64,000 nt of DNA. It comes from Gigantopelta aegis (taxonomy: Eukaryota; Mollusca; Gastropoda; Neomphalida; Peltospiridae). Position 1 is the stretch's first letter. Every line of letters begins with the position of its first letter. The DNA lies in contig NC_054712.1 of NCBI RefSeq assembly GCF_016097555.1, forward strand, positions 50,877,253 through 50,941,252. Direction: 5' to 3'. The notes below the pieces were generated by a model. The model saw only the letters and a list, made by a program, of their open reading frames with translations, did no database searches and was not told where the DNA came from. The position numbers were made by a program, and so were the translations under genes. Shown here one piece after another: positions 46,556-59,566 of the stretch.

Positions 46556-47440
46556 GCAGCAAAACAAAATAGTTCTTAAATAACAATACTTTTTTTCTTC
46601 TTATTTTTAAAATAAAAATTGAAAATCAAAACAATCTATTATTAACTTTCCAGGACAGGGAAGGGTTGGTGTGGAGAGTAAAGTGGATCGCCCGCGCTGG
46701 TATGTGCAAGGCAGCACAAGCAGGCCAAATAGAGTCGATAGCGGGCGAGGAGTTTGGTGTTGGTACTATTTAATTTGCAAATGTCCCGTGGGATTAAAAC
46801 CAAATACAAATTGTTGCGTAATTTCTGGAAAATAAATTTGACGAATAATTTAGAACGGTTCACTGAAACTGAAATAGAGCTATTTTGATTGGTTGGGCTT
46901 AGTTAGTCGAAAGTTATTCATGTATATGTTTAATATATTTATTTATTACACACCAGTGTAAGATATTACTCATGTCATAACAAGTACGCAATATCTAAGT
47001 AGTGTAATATTGGCACGCGCAGACTGGCGGGTAATTTGTTTTTATTTGAATGACGTCGGTATTCGAATGACGTCACTTTGCATCTCCCTGCAATAAAATA
47101 AACTGGGCGTATAACGCGTCCTTTTTGGAACGCTATAAAACTCTGAGTGCAAAATTGCTGTTAAAAATCTTTTGTTAATATATTATTAACGTGTCTATCC
47201 GTGTAATTTACAAGTGTGGCCATCAACTGAAGTTGCGATATTGGATAAGATAGGCACTTATATTTGTGCCTAGGCCTATTGTGTATGAAGCCAAAACGAT
47301 GCCGTTGACCTGCTACTCTTTTACGGCCCTATGTATAAAATGTCAGCGTAATATCTAAACAATCCCATTCACTCAGCTAAATATTTGCCGGTCCAATCAA
47401 CAATTGTCATTACTGTGAACTTCAAAACCTCATTAGCTAA
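46052..47440. other. No gene; (GA)n array at about 46,473-46,553
   Basis: Equivalent to 22,771-24,147. The GA array is followed here by GCAGCAAAACAAA, which is absent from block A. Confidence 0.55.
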
Positions 47441-47447
47441 CACTTAA

Positions 47448-47603
47448 AGGGACATTCCTGAGTTTGCTGCATTGTAGGATGTTTTCGACTAGTAAAATAC
47501 TTCTACGATTAAACTTACATATTTGATATATAATTACAATCGTTAAAAAGTATCTGTTAGTCGATAACATCTTTAAAATTTCAGGAAACTCAGGAATGTC
47601 CCT
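47448..47603 (+). mobile_element. TTAA-site MITE, copy 3, internally shortened (block B only)
   Basis: 156 bases with both family ends and TTAA on each side (47,444-47,447 and 47,604-47,607). Flanking bases CCTCATTAGCTAACAC and TGCAAGTTTCGTGCC are also missing from block A, which seems to have lost the whole site by deletion between two CAAAA motifs. Confidence 0.9.
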
Positions 47604-47793
47604 TTAATGCAAGTTTCGTGCCAAAATCTAAACTGTACATTCATGACGTCTCGTTACTCACTGTGACGTTGCTTAAAGTTTACGTTTGACGTAGATCTCT
47701 TGCTGACACAATTGAAAAATAACCTGTAATAGGGTCTCGACATCTGCTTACTTCTGTGTTGTGGCTTGTTTGCAGTTGGCTTGTAATAAATAA

Positions 47794-48360
47794 AATACTA
47801 AACTAGTTTGCTTGTCATACCATTTTTATGAAACTCGTGAACAGTGTTGGTATTTGACGAGCGAAAGCGTTTTATAAAAATGGTATGACAGGCAAGCTCG
47901 TTTAGTATTCTATATTTATCCGATAACTTAAGTCTTATCCATGATATCCATGTTATAAACCCATGTGATAATTTAGTATATTAACCCGTTTAATAATGGT
48001 AAGTAAATTTAAAGGTATATGCAAATTTGCTAGGTATCTTGGTAATAATGTGTTGTTGTGAATGGGTCATTTGTTTACAAGCCAACAAGATCTGTATACC
48101 TGAGCGTAACGTCTTCATAAGATTTAGTTAAAATGCGTGACGTCAAACTACTTTGTGTTAATCATGATGACGTCATATTACTGATGGTGGCGACTTTAGT
48201 ACTGTGATTTACTAAAAATCTAATGAAAATCTTATTTTAGAGGTGTTATAGGATAAATAGAATTCGCTACTCGTCTTTTTAAAATGTAAAATATCAACCT
48301 CGTCTAATTAATCGGTATTTCACTCTGCAGACCCTCGACAAATACCGATTAACCTAGACT
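47794..48360. repeat. Foldback pair, block B
   Basis: Equivalent to 24,304-24,861. The first foldback has about 20 extra loop bases (GTGTTGGTATTTGACGAG region). Confidence 0.65.
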
Positions 48361-48510
48361 CGGTTGATATTTTCCATATTACAAAAATGCTCTTGACGAA
48401 TCCTTTATATATATTTAAAAGGCGGCCGCTTGAGAAGATTTCATTGTAGTTAATAGTCTAAAACTCCTTAAACGGTTAAGAAGAGAATTGTCTTTAAGTT
48501 TCTATAATAT

Positions 48511-50075
48511 ATATATATATGTTACTATTGTCGTCTATGGGATTTGATTTGGTAGTATACACCCTTTAGCACATACTCAGTGCATAATAAAAACAATATT
48601 ATGATTTTGTCATTTTATTTAAACTATACTGGTCGATTAATTAGCCGTCACTCGACCATACAAGTTCACAATGACCTTGACCGTGACAACAATCACTGCA
48701 CATGGCTCTGAATAGAGTTTGAATCAAAGTTAGCACTGAGGAAAAGTTGGTTTTGGCCTTTAATTCATACTGTAGAGATGTCAATAAAAATTTTTTACAT
48801 GGTATTTGACTTGCCATATACAATTGCTCTTAAATATGGTATTATATATAGGCAACCTGAACTAAGATTTTAATAGCAATTTATTTTTATATTAAAAATA
48901 ACATGTGCCAATAGTGGGTTAATGTCTTTAGTTTCCATGAACATAGTTAATTTTTCATGTATGAAATAACCAAAAATCCAATTTATAAAGAACTTGATTT
49001 TTATTGTCATTTTGACATATTTATAGGGTGCAAAGTTATATTTTAGACAAATTTGTAGTTTTATGCAAAATTTTATGTAAATTTGAAGGAAAACTTTACC
49101 AAAGACATAATTAAATTTGTTGTCACTATTGTGCCTTGTTCTTATTTATACATAACAATAAGCTTGTTAAACATATCTCTAGATCTCCAGATAAAGTTTT
49201 GTTTAAATAATCACTTAGTTTGCTCTTATGAAGAGCATTTTAAGTTTATACTAGATTCAGAACTTTTTTTCTTCAGATTTCATTATCTGCCTTGGAGTAA
49301 GTTGGTAATTTATTGTATTGTTAAAGCTGTATTACCCAATGTTACTAGCTAAATAAAATGCTGGGTTACAGATTGTAGGAATACATCCAGTATACATATT
49401 GTATTCATCCGGATTAGAACATAATGCAAGACAATAGATGTTTTCAATAATTAATAAAAAATAAATATGTGAAAGCTTCATGATAATTGCAGATAATACA
49501 AATATTAAAACCTCTAACTACAGTAGAGTAGATAAAATATAGTCAGGAATATTGGTGGCTGCCAATGGTTTTGATGGTCCATTATAAATATCAGCATGGC
49601 CGATGGATTTGAAATCCCACCTAGTGACTTGAAGACACCCACACCCAGCATTCAGGATTTCCTCCCAACACTAATGTTCAGGACATTAAGTCATTACTTC
49701 ATACAGGTACAGTCATGTTGATGTTTCCTTCCTCAGGCAGTGTATTTTTTAATACTGATATTTCTTTGATGTGCCTGTTAAGGTTTTATAATCTAGGGGT
49801 CATTGAAGTGCATGTCTTTCAGTGGAATTTGTTAAAGGAGTAGAGGAACATTGTTGTCTCTACATACACACACCCAACAGACAGTAAATATCTTCAGGAG
49901 TTTTAATTTAAAACATTTTGTTGTTTAATATGATATATTGCATTTGTACAAAACTGTAAGCAATATATATTCCTTATGAGGTGTACATTATATTAGGTTG
50001 CACTGTAAAAACAACAGTTTCACTGAGGTTGTTAGTTTATGTCAGAATACACCAGATCCTGGTTGCCATAAAAAC
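48511..50075. other. Truncated repeat A end, then AT-rich non-coding sequence
   Basis: 48,511-48,560 is the last part of the repeat-A copy complete at 25,806 in block A, so the junction at about 48,510 is a derived deletion in B. The rest matches 26,298-27,800. No gene was recognised. Confidence 0.6.
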
Positions 50076-50080
50076 GCATA

Positions 50081-51230
50081 TGTCACGGGGATCCTATAAT
50101 ACCCGTAACTGAATGAAACACGATTATCCAAATATCTCTCCTAGCTGTATATCTATTAGATCTCTCTGTATCGGGCAGTATATGCCCGCGTGGCTCGTCT
50201 CTAGGTATGAACAGAGATAAGATCTTATATAAAGTATATATAATATAGCACGTTTAGTTCACTAGAAAACACAACAAAAACACAATACACTTTGGAATCT
50301 GTATTAATCTACGCTGACAAATGTACTGCCGCAGTAGTTAATTAATAACAACAAATAGTAACAACCCAGAACTGATCCCTTAATTAGTTAATCACTAGGT
50401 GTCTAGTTTATACAATATTCTAATCACTTCACCGTGACACAACACCCACACGTGTGATAATTGAGAAACGCTTCCAGGGGAACTTAATTAATAAAGGAAT
50501 TACAACTCTATTCCTAACTGGTTAATTTTTAATTAACCCTTATCTACTTATTCAGTAACCGTGTAATACAGAATTAATACTGGTACCTATGTGACAATAA
50601 AGACAATAACCTACAGTTTACCTAGGTCCTCTAGGATGACTGGTTAAGCTTTATATATATTAGAACAGTGAGCCTACAGTCTACTGCGTCATATTACCGG
50701 CAGCACCGTCTAAATAATATTGGTATAATACAGTATTAAAATATTTAAAGTCACATCAATCACATCAAGGTTATACAACAGAACAGAAATAATATATTTT
50801 CCAGTCCGGACGCACAACGTTCCCCCTGGAAGCCTTCCTATGTTTCTCCCCGATATCTCTAAAACCCTAGCTATTTATTATAAAAATCCCAGTATCGCCT
50901 GGGGGTACATCGTGGCACCGAATACCTACAAGTGATATTTCCACAGCGAACGAGACGACAATTTTCCTTAGATGGCCAGACTTGCTGACGCCTAGTCGCC
51001 AAAATCACAGTCGTAAAAACCGCACTCGCGGAGTTATTACGTAACTACTGGCCACATGGCCTCCGCATCTGCTCTGGGTGTGTATTGGAAAGAGCACGAC
51101 CACCGTCGCGCAGAGGTATTACGTAACAAAGTGCCCACCTGGGCTTAAGTGCATATTGGAACTGCACACGACCCTCTAAAACAATTAATATCGCCACAGG
51201 TGAAAAGAAATAAGAGCATGTTCCGTCACA
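50081..51230. mobile_element. Probable solo LTR (block B only)
   Basis: The insert is about 1,150 bases, starting TGTCACGG and ending CCGTCACA (short inverted ends), flanked by GCATA and ACATA. It has no coding capacity. TTATATAAAGTATATATA near 50,223 could be a promoter. Block A has the empty site at about 27,800. Length, ends and target duplication fit a solo LTR of a retrotransposon. The family is unknown, and a non-autonomous DNA element cannot be excluded. Confidence 0.6.
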
Positions 51231-51273
51231 ACATATCTGGACACTTTTTGAAAAATGTATGTTATCAGTATAA

Positions 51274-51732
51274 GTAGTACTAAACCAAATAACTTCCGGC
51301 TGGGTCAAAGTTCGAGGTCACTCAGCTTTTGATAGAGAAGTGAACACCACAAGTGTTGGTAGTAAAAACAAACAGTTTCATCTGGGCAAACAATGTATGC
51401 AGTTTTATTTCATCTAGTTCCACTCTGTCAAGTAGCCTTGTAGAGTACCTGCAAAAAAAGTACTCGAATTTTGTGCGGAACTAGGGTAGTCATAGACGCT
51501 ACCCGTTATCTCAGAAATGAGCAGCTTGATCCCCATTCTTTTTCTGATTTACTTTAAGTATGAGTGATGGTAGTATTTATATCCGTGGCATTTATGTCGA
51601 TTGATACGCTACAGGTAGGAGCTTTAGTCACATATGTTACTGTTGTTATTTATGGGATTTGATTGGTAGTATACACCCTGTACCTACCAGCCTTATGTCC
51701 GACTGGCTAACCACGACGCCACAGAGGCCGGT
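51274..51732 (+). repeat. Repeat family A, copy 4, with SINE-C head fragment
   Basis: Block B equivalent of 27,841-28,300, with the same junction to TACCTACCAGCCTTATGTCC. Confidence 0.8.
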
Positions 51733-52670
51733 AATCATCCGCAAACTGTGTGAATTGGCGAAATCGTTCACACATACGTTTGCTGATGATTTTGTTTTGT
51801 TCATACCCAGGTAAACGTAATCTAAATAACAGACAATACCTATAATTAAATTTGAAACATACTTGCTAATAATAACTCTAAAATGTCATACTTTATTTTG
51901 AATTATTTATTTAAAAGTCGCAGGGTGAACGCTCCTCGATTCCAGGTCCGAGGTAAATCGTAATTGTGTGGTATAATACGCTACGCACGGGTATTCCGTG
52001 TGACACACAACTCATCAGAATAACCTGCAAGACTCACTTGCGGGCATCAAATAGACAATAACACCCGCAAATCTAAAAACTCCATATGGTTATGTCCATT
52101 GTAAACTGAATAGTTTTTCTACGGAACTAACTGTTTATTTGGTATTTCTTGAAAAAAATACCAATTGCTAATGACGTCATTTTCTAATGACGTCATTAGC
52201 TTTCCGGGTGTTATTGTCTATTTGATCCCGGAAAAAAAAAATGTAATTAACCAATCACAATACAGAACACACTCGCAGTCAGTTTACAATGCACTTCAAT
52301 AGTTTTCATTACGTCATATTTTCACCTTGATCTACCTTAATTTCATTACGTCATATTTTCCAGTTACGTCATTACAAACGAACACGGAAGTATGTGCCAG
52401 TAATCGCTATCATGATAGAATAAATAAATAAATAAATAATAAACAAAATTAATGATCATGAAGAACCTCAAGTCGAAAGTAAACAGGAAATGCACTCGAG
52501 CGACGCTTAACGATTACACGTTTTGATTGCGGTCACACGTTTTGATACGCGAAGGTAAAACGTGTGTGAACCCGTTACTCCGATGTAGTCGGGACTAAAT
52601 TTAGCTTGTACACGGTCCGGACAGAAAATGCTAGTGTGAACGCGGTTATTATGTTGTAATGAATGTAACG
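51733..52670. other. No gene; inverted repeats and CRE-like palindrome at 52,167-52,200
   Basis: Two TGACGTCA motifs sit in a 15-base-arm hairpin (GCTAATGACGTCATT with its inverse, loop TTCT). Block A has only one arm, with a change. The flanking inverted repeat equals 28,606-28,781. Confidence 0.6.
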
Positions 52671-52769
52671 CAGGCCCGTAGCCAGGATTCTGAGGGCGAA
52701 GCGCCCGACTTGCTTAGGGGGGTCCGGGGACATATTGAAAAAAAGCCACCCTCATTAGCTACGGGCCTG
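52671..52769. mobile_element. MITE with CAGGCCCGTAGC ends, block B
   Basis: Same insertion as 29,470-29,569, flanked by TAACG on both sides. Confidence 0.85.
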
Positions 52770-53626
52770 TAACGGAAATTTAATTGCTCACTAACAACAG
52801 TGAAGGACGGTTAACATTAATAATTCACTGACAAGGATATCGGAAAAATGTGAAGGGTCCTTTGAACCAAAACAATTTCTGTTTCCGATAATACTAACAT
52901 GTTGTCGTAACACCGGTATAAGCAGCGTATCAACCAACACAGACAGTACATCAATACAACGCTACCTTCAAGGTTTTTAAGACTATTAATATAAGCATGT
53001 TTATTTTTACTGAAAATCATTTCCATTTTGTTTGTTTGTTGTTGTTGTTTTTGGGGTGGGTGGGTGGGTGGGTGGGTGAGGTGGTGATGGATAACCCTCT
53101 GGTTTCAACCTCTTGTATATACCGTATAACGAAATTTTATCCTGCAATAATTTTGTGTCTTGTGAAGTGATAATGACTAGATAAAATTCTATATGTTCGG
53201 TCACTGATCAGAAATATAGCTTTGTTTTTGGACTGAACTATTTGTTACACTAGTTGTGACCAGCAAAGAAATGGTATATTGTTCAAAGTTACTTATTTTT
53301 ATTTTTTTTATCCCGTTCATTGTTTAGATTTTTAATAACCGTTTTGAAGGCAATATTTCATTTAAAAATAAGAAATCAATTATTGTTATTTAAGAACTAT
53401 TTACTTTTGGTGTATAAATATTGTTTGCGACAAGGCACTCAACGCGCGTGGACATGCTACTGCAAAACATTGTAAGTTGAGAAATAAAACGGGTCATTTA
53501 TTTAATTTCTCGTTTAATGTGGATTGCATGATCAATGAAGGAACTGGTTACTGTTTGTAGATATTGGCTGTATCTTGCCCAGGTCGAATGGCTGACAGAC
53601 AATACTATTTGCACAAATAATCTATG
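52770..53626. other. Non-coding; (GGGT)n quadruplex motif at 53,053-53,078
   Basis: GGGGTGGGTGGGTGGGTGGG has single-T loops and is one of the most stable quadruplex patterns. It lies about 1.3 kb upstream of the SLC6 exon. Nothing else was recognised. Confidence 0.6.
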
Positions 53627-53823
53627 CAGGGCTAGTTCAGGGTGTGTAGAAAATTTCGCCAAATTTATCCATTAAACTCTAAAAATTGACGAAACCCACC
53701 ACCATCATTTTCAAGAAAATATCAATCATTACATGAAATTCTTTCGCCAAATTCAAATAAAATTCGCCAGTTGTATTTAAAATTCGCAATTGGCGAATTT
53801 GGCGAGTGCCAGAGCTAGCCCTG
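53627..53823. mobile_element. hAT-like MITE (CAGGGCTAG ends)
   Basis: The inverted ends are CAGGGCTAGTTC and GAGCTAGCCCTG, with an internal palindromic run of GGCGAA/TTCGCC. CAGGG ends suit hAT elements, but an 8-base target duplication is not evident. Confidence 0.65.
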
Positions 53824-54390
53824 CAATGTCACGTATTCCTACCAATCAGAGCCGCAGCTGCTTTTACTCCGTAAATATGTCATGATAATCTGATAAACAA
53901 GTTATGTCTGGTGCAAATGTGGACCAAAGTCTGCAAAATAATACGAATCTGTTACGAATACCGGAAAGGCTGGAAAATGTTTCAGTTACGAAATGGAAAC
54001 CAACTATTAGGATATCCTCAATCGTAGCTGTCCTCCTATAGACGAGGCAGCAGATCGAGATTCACGGAAGCAGCCACGTTTTTGTCAAATGTACATTCGG
54101 CTTTGCAGTATGAGGACACACAGGCACTAATCACATATTATGGTTTTGTCTTTCTGATAAGATGAACAGTTTTAAAACTGAAACGTGCTTCTATGTAAAT
54201 AACCAATTGCCTGGGCACAAAACTGTTTATGCGCAGACAACACTGCAGGTGGACGGAAATACCGTGTCACGATAGAATGAGCCTTGGTTTGGTACAATGC
54301 AACCTGTGAGGTCAAGCGTGGAACTGGCGTACCGTGATAAGAATAAGCGGAATCAACAGATCCATAGTTTGTTGTTATTACTTGAGGAAA
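53824..54390. promoter_or_regulatory. Upstream region of the SLC6 transporter gene
   Basis: Unique-looking sequence precedes the exon, with CCAAT at about 53,844. No clear TATA box was found. A role in transcription is inferred from position only. Confidence 0.3.
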
Positions 54391-54580
54391 ATGTCGACAT
54401 CGACTTCTGACACGGAAATGGTGGCGCTAGGTAACTTGTTAACGGAAGAGAAGAAACCCAAGATTCGAAAACAGGACCAGTGGCCGAGGAAGTCGGAGTG
54501 TCTTCTGTCTCTCATAGGTTACTCCGTGGGACTGGGCAATATCTGGCGCTTCCCGTACATTTGTCAGCGAAACGGTGGAG
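54391..54580 (+). CDS. SLC6 (Na+/Cl- dependent) transporter, first coding exon
   Basis: The ATG at 54,391 starts a hydrophilic N-terminus of about 30 residues, then [20 protein letters not shown] and [15 protein letters not shown]. This is the end of the cytosolic tail and transmembrane helix 1 of the neurotransmitter:sodium symporter family, including the unwound GLGNxWRFPY that binds sodium and substrate. The exon ends in phase 1 at a GTGAGA donor. The site taken by Asp in monoamine carriers is Gly here (YSVGLGN), as in GABA, glycine and other amino-acid carriers, so a monoamine substrate is unlikely. Later exons were not found in the window, and the next 100 bases hold a GA array. Block A lacks the exon altogether (52,864-55,756 missing). 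Confidence 0.9.
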
Positions 54581-55605
<1,025 letters not shown>

Positions 55606-55650
55606 AATGTATTTAGTGCGTCGTTAAATAAAACATGTCTTTCTTTAAAA
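55606..55650 (+). mobile_element. SINE-B tail fragment
   Basis: GTATAAAATGTATTTAGTGC, then GTCGTTAAATAAAACATGTC: the 3' end of SINE-B in plus orientation, truncated at its 5' side. Confidence 0.8.
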
Positions 55651-55723
55651 AAAAATAAAAAAATGTTTATATGCGTGTACTAAAATAAATGAATGAATAA
55701 GCTTCATACCAATAAGAAGAAGA

Positions 55724-56046
55724 AGAAATGTTTTATTTAACGATGCACTCAACACATTTTATTTACGGTTATTTGGCGTCGGACATATGGTTAAGGACCA
55801 CACAGATACTGAGTGAGGAAACCCGCTGTCAACACTTCATGGGCTACTCTTTTCGATTAGCAGCAAGTGATCTTTTATATGCACCATCCCACAGACATGA
55901 TAGTGCATACCACGGCCTTTGTTACATCAGTTCTGTAGCACTGGTTGGAACGAGAAATACCGCAATGGGTCCACTGATGGGGATCGATTCTAGACCGACC
56001 GCGCATCAAGCGGACGCTTTACCACTGGGCTACGTCTTGCCTCTCA
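55724..56046 (-). mobile_element. SINE-B, full length, minus strand
   Basis: The inverted tail ATGTTTTATTTAACGATGCA is at the left. The body contains CATGGGCTACTCTTTTCGAT. The tRNA-like head ACCGACCGCGCATCAAGCGG and GCTTTACCACTGGGCTACGT is at the right. Confidence 0.92.
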
Positions 56047-56058
56047 CCAATAAAAAAG

Positions 56059-56445
56059 AAAGGCAGGAATGTTTTATTTAACGACGCACTAAACACATTT
56101 TATTTACGGTTATATGGCGTCAGACATATCGTTAAGGACCACACATATTTTGAAATGAAACCCGCTGTCGCCACTACATGGGCTACTTTTTCCGATTAGG
56201 AGCAAGGGATCTTTTATTTGCGCTTCCCACAGGCAGGATAGCACAAACCATGGCTTTTGTTGAACCAGTTATGGATCACTGGTCGGTGCAAGTGGTTTAC
56301 ACCTACCCATTGAGCCTTGTGGAGCACTCACTCAGGGTTTGGAGTCGGTATCTGGATTACAAATCCGATGCCTCGACTGGGATCCGAACCCAGTACCTAC
56401 CAGCCTGTAGACCGATGGCCTAACCACGACGCCAACGAGGCCGGT
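56059..56445 (-). mobile_element. Chimeric SINE: SINE-B body with SINE-C type head, minus strand
   Basis: The left part is SINE-B (tail and body, to CATGGCTTTTGTTGAACCAG). The right part (56,300-56,445) is the SINE-C type tRNA-like head, reading on the minus strand ACCGGCCTCGTTGGCGTCGT, then GGTTCGGATCCCAG. The two families thus share heads and bodies in new combination. Confidence 0.8.
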
Positions 56446-57507
56446 CTCTTACCAATAAGTGCATGTGCATATATATACATGCAGTTGATGCATTCAGGCA
56501 TATTATTGACGCTGACAAGGAGTCAATCAGCGATAACTAATTTGTGTGTCCGTGTTTGTGTATGTGTATTTGTCTGTCTGTGTGTGTATGTGTATCTGTC
56601 TGTCTGTGTGTGTATGTGCGCGCGCGCGCCTGTGTGTGTGCGTGAGACCAACAAGCAATAACTGAATCTTTTTTAAGTTAGGATGACGAAATATGGCCTT
56701 AGTAAGTGTAGGCTATTCAAATTGACCTTTAAATTGTAGAGTTAGACCTCTGCACTCTTCTTTTGGTATCTATTAAGAACAAAGTTGACCTGCCGTAACA
56801 ATGTATCCATACGCGCTGTTACAGATGCACATTTAAAACACCCCAACCCAGTCCGTTTGTGATTGATAACCAGAAACCGCCAGCTGTAAACTAGGCACGC
56901 ACATGACAATTATTAAAATGACAGTAGGAAAAAATGTTCAGCATACATAAATATTTATTATATTCATAGCTATTAAAATGATGTTCAGTGAAAAGTCATA
57001 TTTTCACTGTATTTTATTTACAGTGAAAACATAGAAATCATATTTATATTTTTGTGAACAAGTTTATAAAGGTTGTAATCGTGTATGATTACATTATCTC
57101 CGTTGTAAATGATTATAATGCAATGAATCTAAAAAATTAATATCTAAAACTGATTGGGTACGAAGCCAAATAATGGTGGCACAATGTATTATAGTAGTGT
57201 GTAAGTTAAAGTGTAACTTCTAGTTCAATTAAGTTATTGTTTTAGTTATTTTTGTTGTGTTTTTTATGATCGCTTTGTGAGATATGTTGTTATAGCAGTG
57301 TTATTAAATAATTAATAATTTAATAAATAAATAGTGGTAACTTTCATTCATATTTCTTTTAAAAAGTTCATGGTCATTAAATGTTTCAGCAAAACGTCCA
57401 CCGAAACCAATATATCATGGCGGTAAGTGTTTTTGTCAGGATAAGCAAAATATATCAACAAAAAGCGAAATATATTGTCAAAAATTAAGAAAATGTCTAT
57501 CATAAAT
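56446..57507. other. No gene; (TG)n run with a (GC)n core at 56,540-56,645
   Basis: A GT/TGTC-rich array contains GCGCGCGCGCGCC (about 56,618-56,630), an alternating purine-pyrimidine stretch able to adopt Z-DNA. The rest is AT-rich, with nothing recognised. Confidence 0.6.
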
Positions 57508-57880
57508 AGACCATTTCATGATGGGGTTTTTCGAATACGATTTATATGTCAATTCGCGATATGTGAAAACAATATTTTCAATCATTGCTTCGCAATTCAT
57601 GAAAATATGGTTTTCACACATCACCCGTTGACATAAAAATCGTATTAGAAATATCCCATGAAATAGCCTCTATATATGATTAAATTTGTGCCAATATTAA
57701 TCCTGATGACGTCATATTACAGACAAAGGCGATTTTAGAACTGTGATTTACTAATATCAAATTAAAATGTTCTTCTGGAAGCGTTATAGGATCAATAGAA
57801 TTCGCTCTTCATGTGTTTTTTTCTTCTTAATATGTAAAATAACAACGTCGACAAATACCGATTAACACCGACTCTCTTTC
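57508..57880. repeat. Long foldback (57,508-57,668) and relative of the 24.65-24.87 kb repeat
   Basis: Arms of about 65-70 bases start CCATTTCATGATGGGGTTTT and return as ATCCCATGAAATAGCC. Next, 57,705-57,880 (TGATGACGTCATATTACAGA to CGATTAACACCGACTC) is a diverged copy of 24,654-24,850. Confidence 0.7.
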
Positions 57881-57947
57881 AAACGTAGTTAATGTTATAA
57901 TGGACAACATATCCAGATTTGGCCATTTACTTTGAATATTGGCAATA

Positions 57948-57950
<3 letters not shown>

Positions 57951-58017
<67 letters not shown>

Positions 58018-58260
58018 GAGACAGAGAGCGGGGGGGGGGGGGGTCGGAGAAAGAGGATAGATTCGGGAGAAATATAGGGAGAAAGAGAGAGAGATAAGAG
58101 GAAGAATCAGAGAGAGGGAGCGTTAGTTAGAAAAATAGGAGAGAAACGAAGAGATAGAGAGAGTGGTAGAGAGGGAAGAGAGAGGAAAGAGAGGAGACAC
58201 AAAGAGACAGAGAAATTGAGGGCAGAGAGGGCGTTAGATAAATAGGAGAGAGTGAGACCA
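57951..58260 (+). repeat. 310-base purine-rich tract with (GA)n core
   Basis: A pure GA array of about 60 bases, a G tract (about 58,030-58,042), then GA-rich degenerate sequence, almost all purine on this strand. Confidence 0.9.
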
Positions 58261-59020
58261 TTTTACTCTCGTGGGAAATGGTCGTACATTTTCAATACGT
58301 ATAACTAGTCGAATTGTTGTTCAACATGTTTATATACGTACTAAAAATAACTCAATGAATAAGCGTGTTATCATTAATTTTGTGTGTCTCTTTTCCGTAT
58401 CCGAGTATTAATGGTTCACCTTTTGGCAGTTGAATCTGTACAGAAAAAAAGGATTAAGCATCACCCGTTTACTTTTTTTTTTTTTCCTGCAATGACTGTA
58501 TAACAACCAGGGGCCTAATTCACTAAACTCTCGCAACTTTGCGATCTCGCAGTGCAATGCTAAAAGACTTACAAAGAGGATGCTTTGTTGTCTCACTTAG
58601 CCGAGTTATTATGCTATCTGAAAATGCAAGTTTACCCAGACACAGATTCGCACTGGCTATTGCGTTAGCACAGCTGTGTGCATAATAAATTAGTAATAAA
58701 AAGAGTAAAGTTTGATTTATTTAACGACGCCACTAGAGCACATTGATTTTTTATCTTATCATAAGATGCATAATAAGTTAGATGCATAAAAGTGCAATTA
58801 TAATTTTGTGCACGCACATTTGGCAAGTCCATGGTGTATCTATGACAGCATATTCATATGAGGAGCCAGTTATCCTCTTTCTACCAGCCCCAATGTGCAG
58901 CAGATGTCAATTCAGAATTTACAATAAATATCATAATATACAGGGCTGCACTGATTGCTGATTTTCAAAACCGTGCCTTGATTAGTTTTACAGTGGTGAC
59001 GTGAATTTTTACATTGAGAG
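58261..59020. other. Non-coding; MITE-like start at 58,510 and SINE-A fragment at 58,705
   Basis: GGGGCCTAATTCACTAAACT (58,510) resembles one end of a known style of MITE whose other end is not visible. 58,705-58,752 is an inverted SINE-A tail (TTTATTTAACGACGCCACTA). Confidence 0.45.
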
Positions 59021-59366
59021 GCAGGTCGTAGTCCAGTGGTATAGCGCTCGCTTGATCCCCGTCATTGGGCCCATTATCCTATTTCTCGTTCCAACCAGTG
59101 TCCCACACTATGTTTTGGTTTAACGACACCACTAGAGCACATTTATTTATTAACCATAGGCTGTTGGATGTTAAACATTTGGAACTCTTGACACATAGTC
59201 TTAGAGAGGAAACCCGATACATTTTTCCGTTAGTAGTAAGGATAGACAGGATAACACACACCACGGCCTTTGATATACCAGTCGTGGTGCACTGGCTGGA
59301 ACGAGAAATATCCCAAATGGGCCCACTGTCGGGAATCGATCCTAGACCGATCACGCATCAGTCGAG
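59021..59366. mobile_element. SINE-A head (plus) abutting a SINE-A (minus) cut by the gap
   Basis: 59,021-59,103 is a plus-strand head and early body. From 59,111 an inverted copy begins with its tail (TTTGGTTTAACGACACCACT) and reaches the head at the gap. Confidence 0.85.
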
Positions 59367-59566
59367 NNNNNNNNNNNNNNNNNNNNNNNNNNNNNNNNNN
59401 NNNNNNNNNNNNNNNNNNNNNNNNNNNNNNNNNNNNNNNNNNNNNNNNNNNNNNNNNNNNNNNNNNNNNNNNNNNNNNNNNNNNNNNNNNNNNNNNNNNN
59501 NNNNNNNNNNNNNNNNNNNNNNNNNNNNNNNNNNNNNNNNNNNNNNNNNNNNNNNNNNNNNNNNNN
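59367..59566. other. Assembly gap, exactly 200 N
   Basis: A second scaffold join of the same placeholder length. Contiguity between 59,366 and 59,567 is not established by sequence. Confidence 0.98.
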
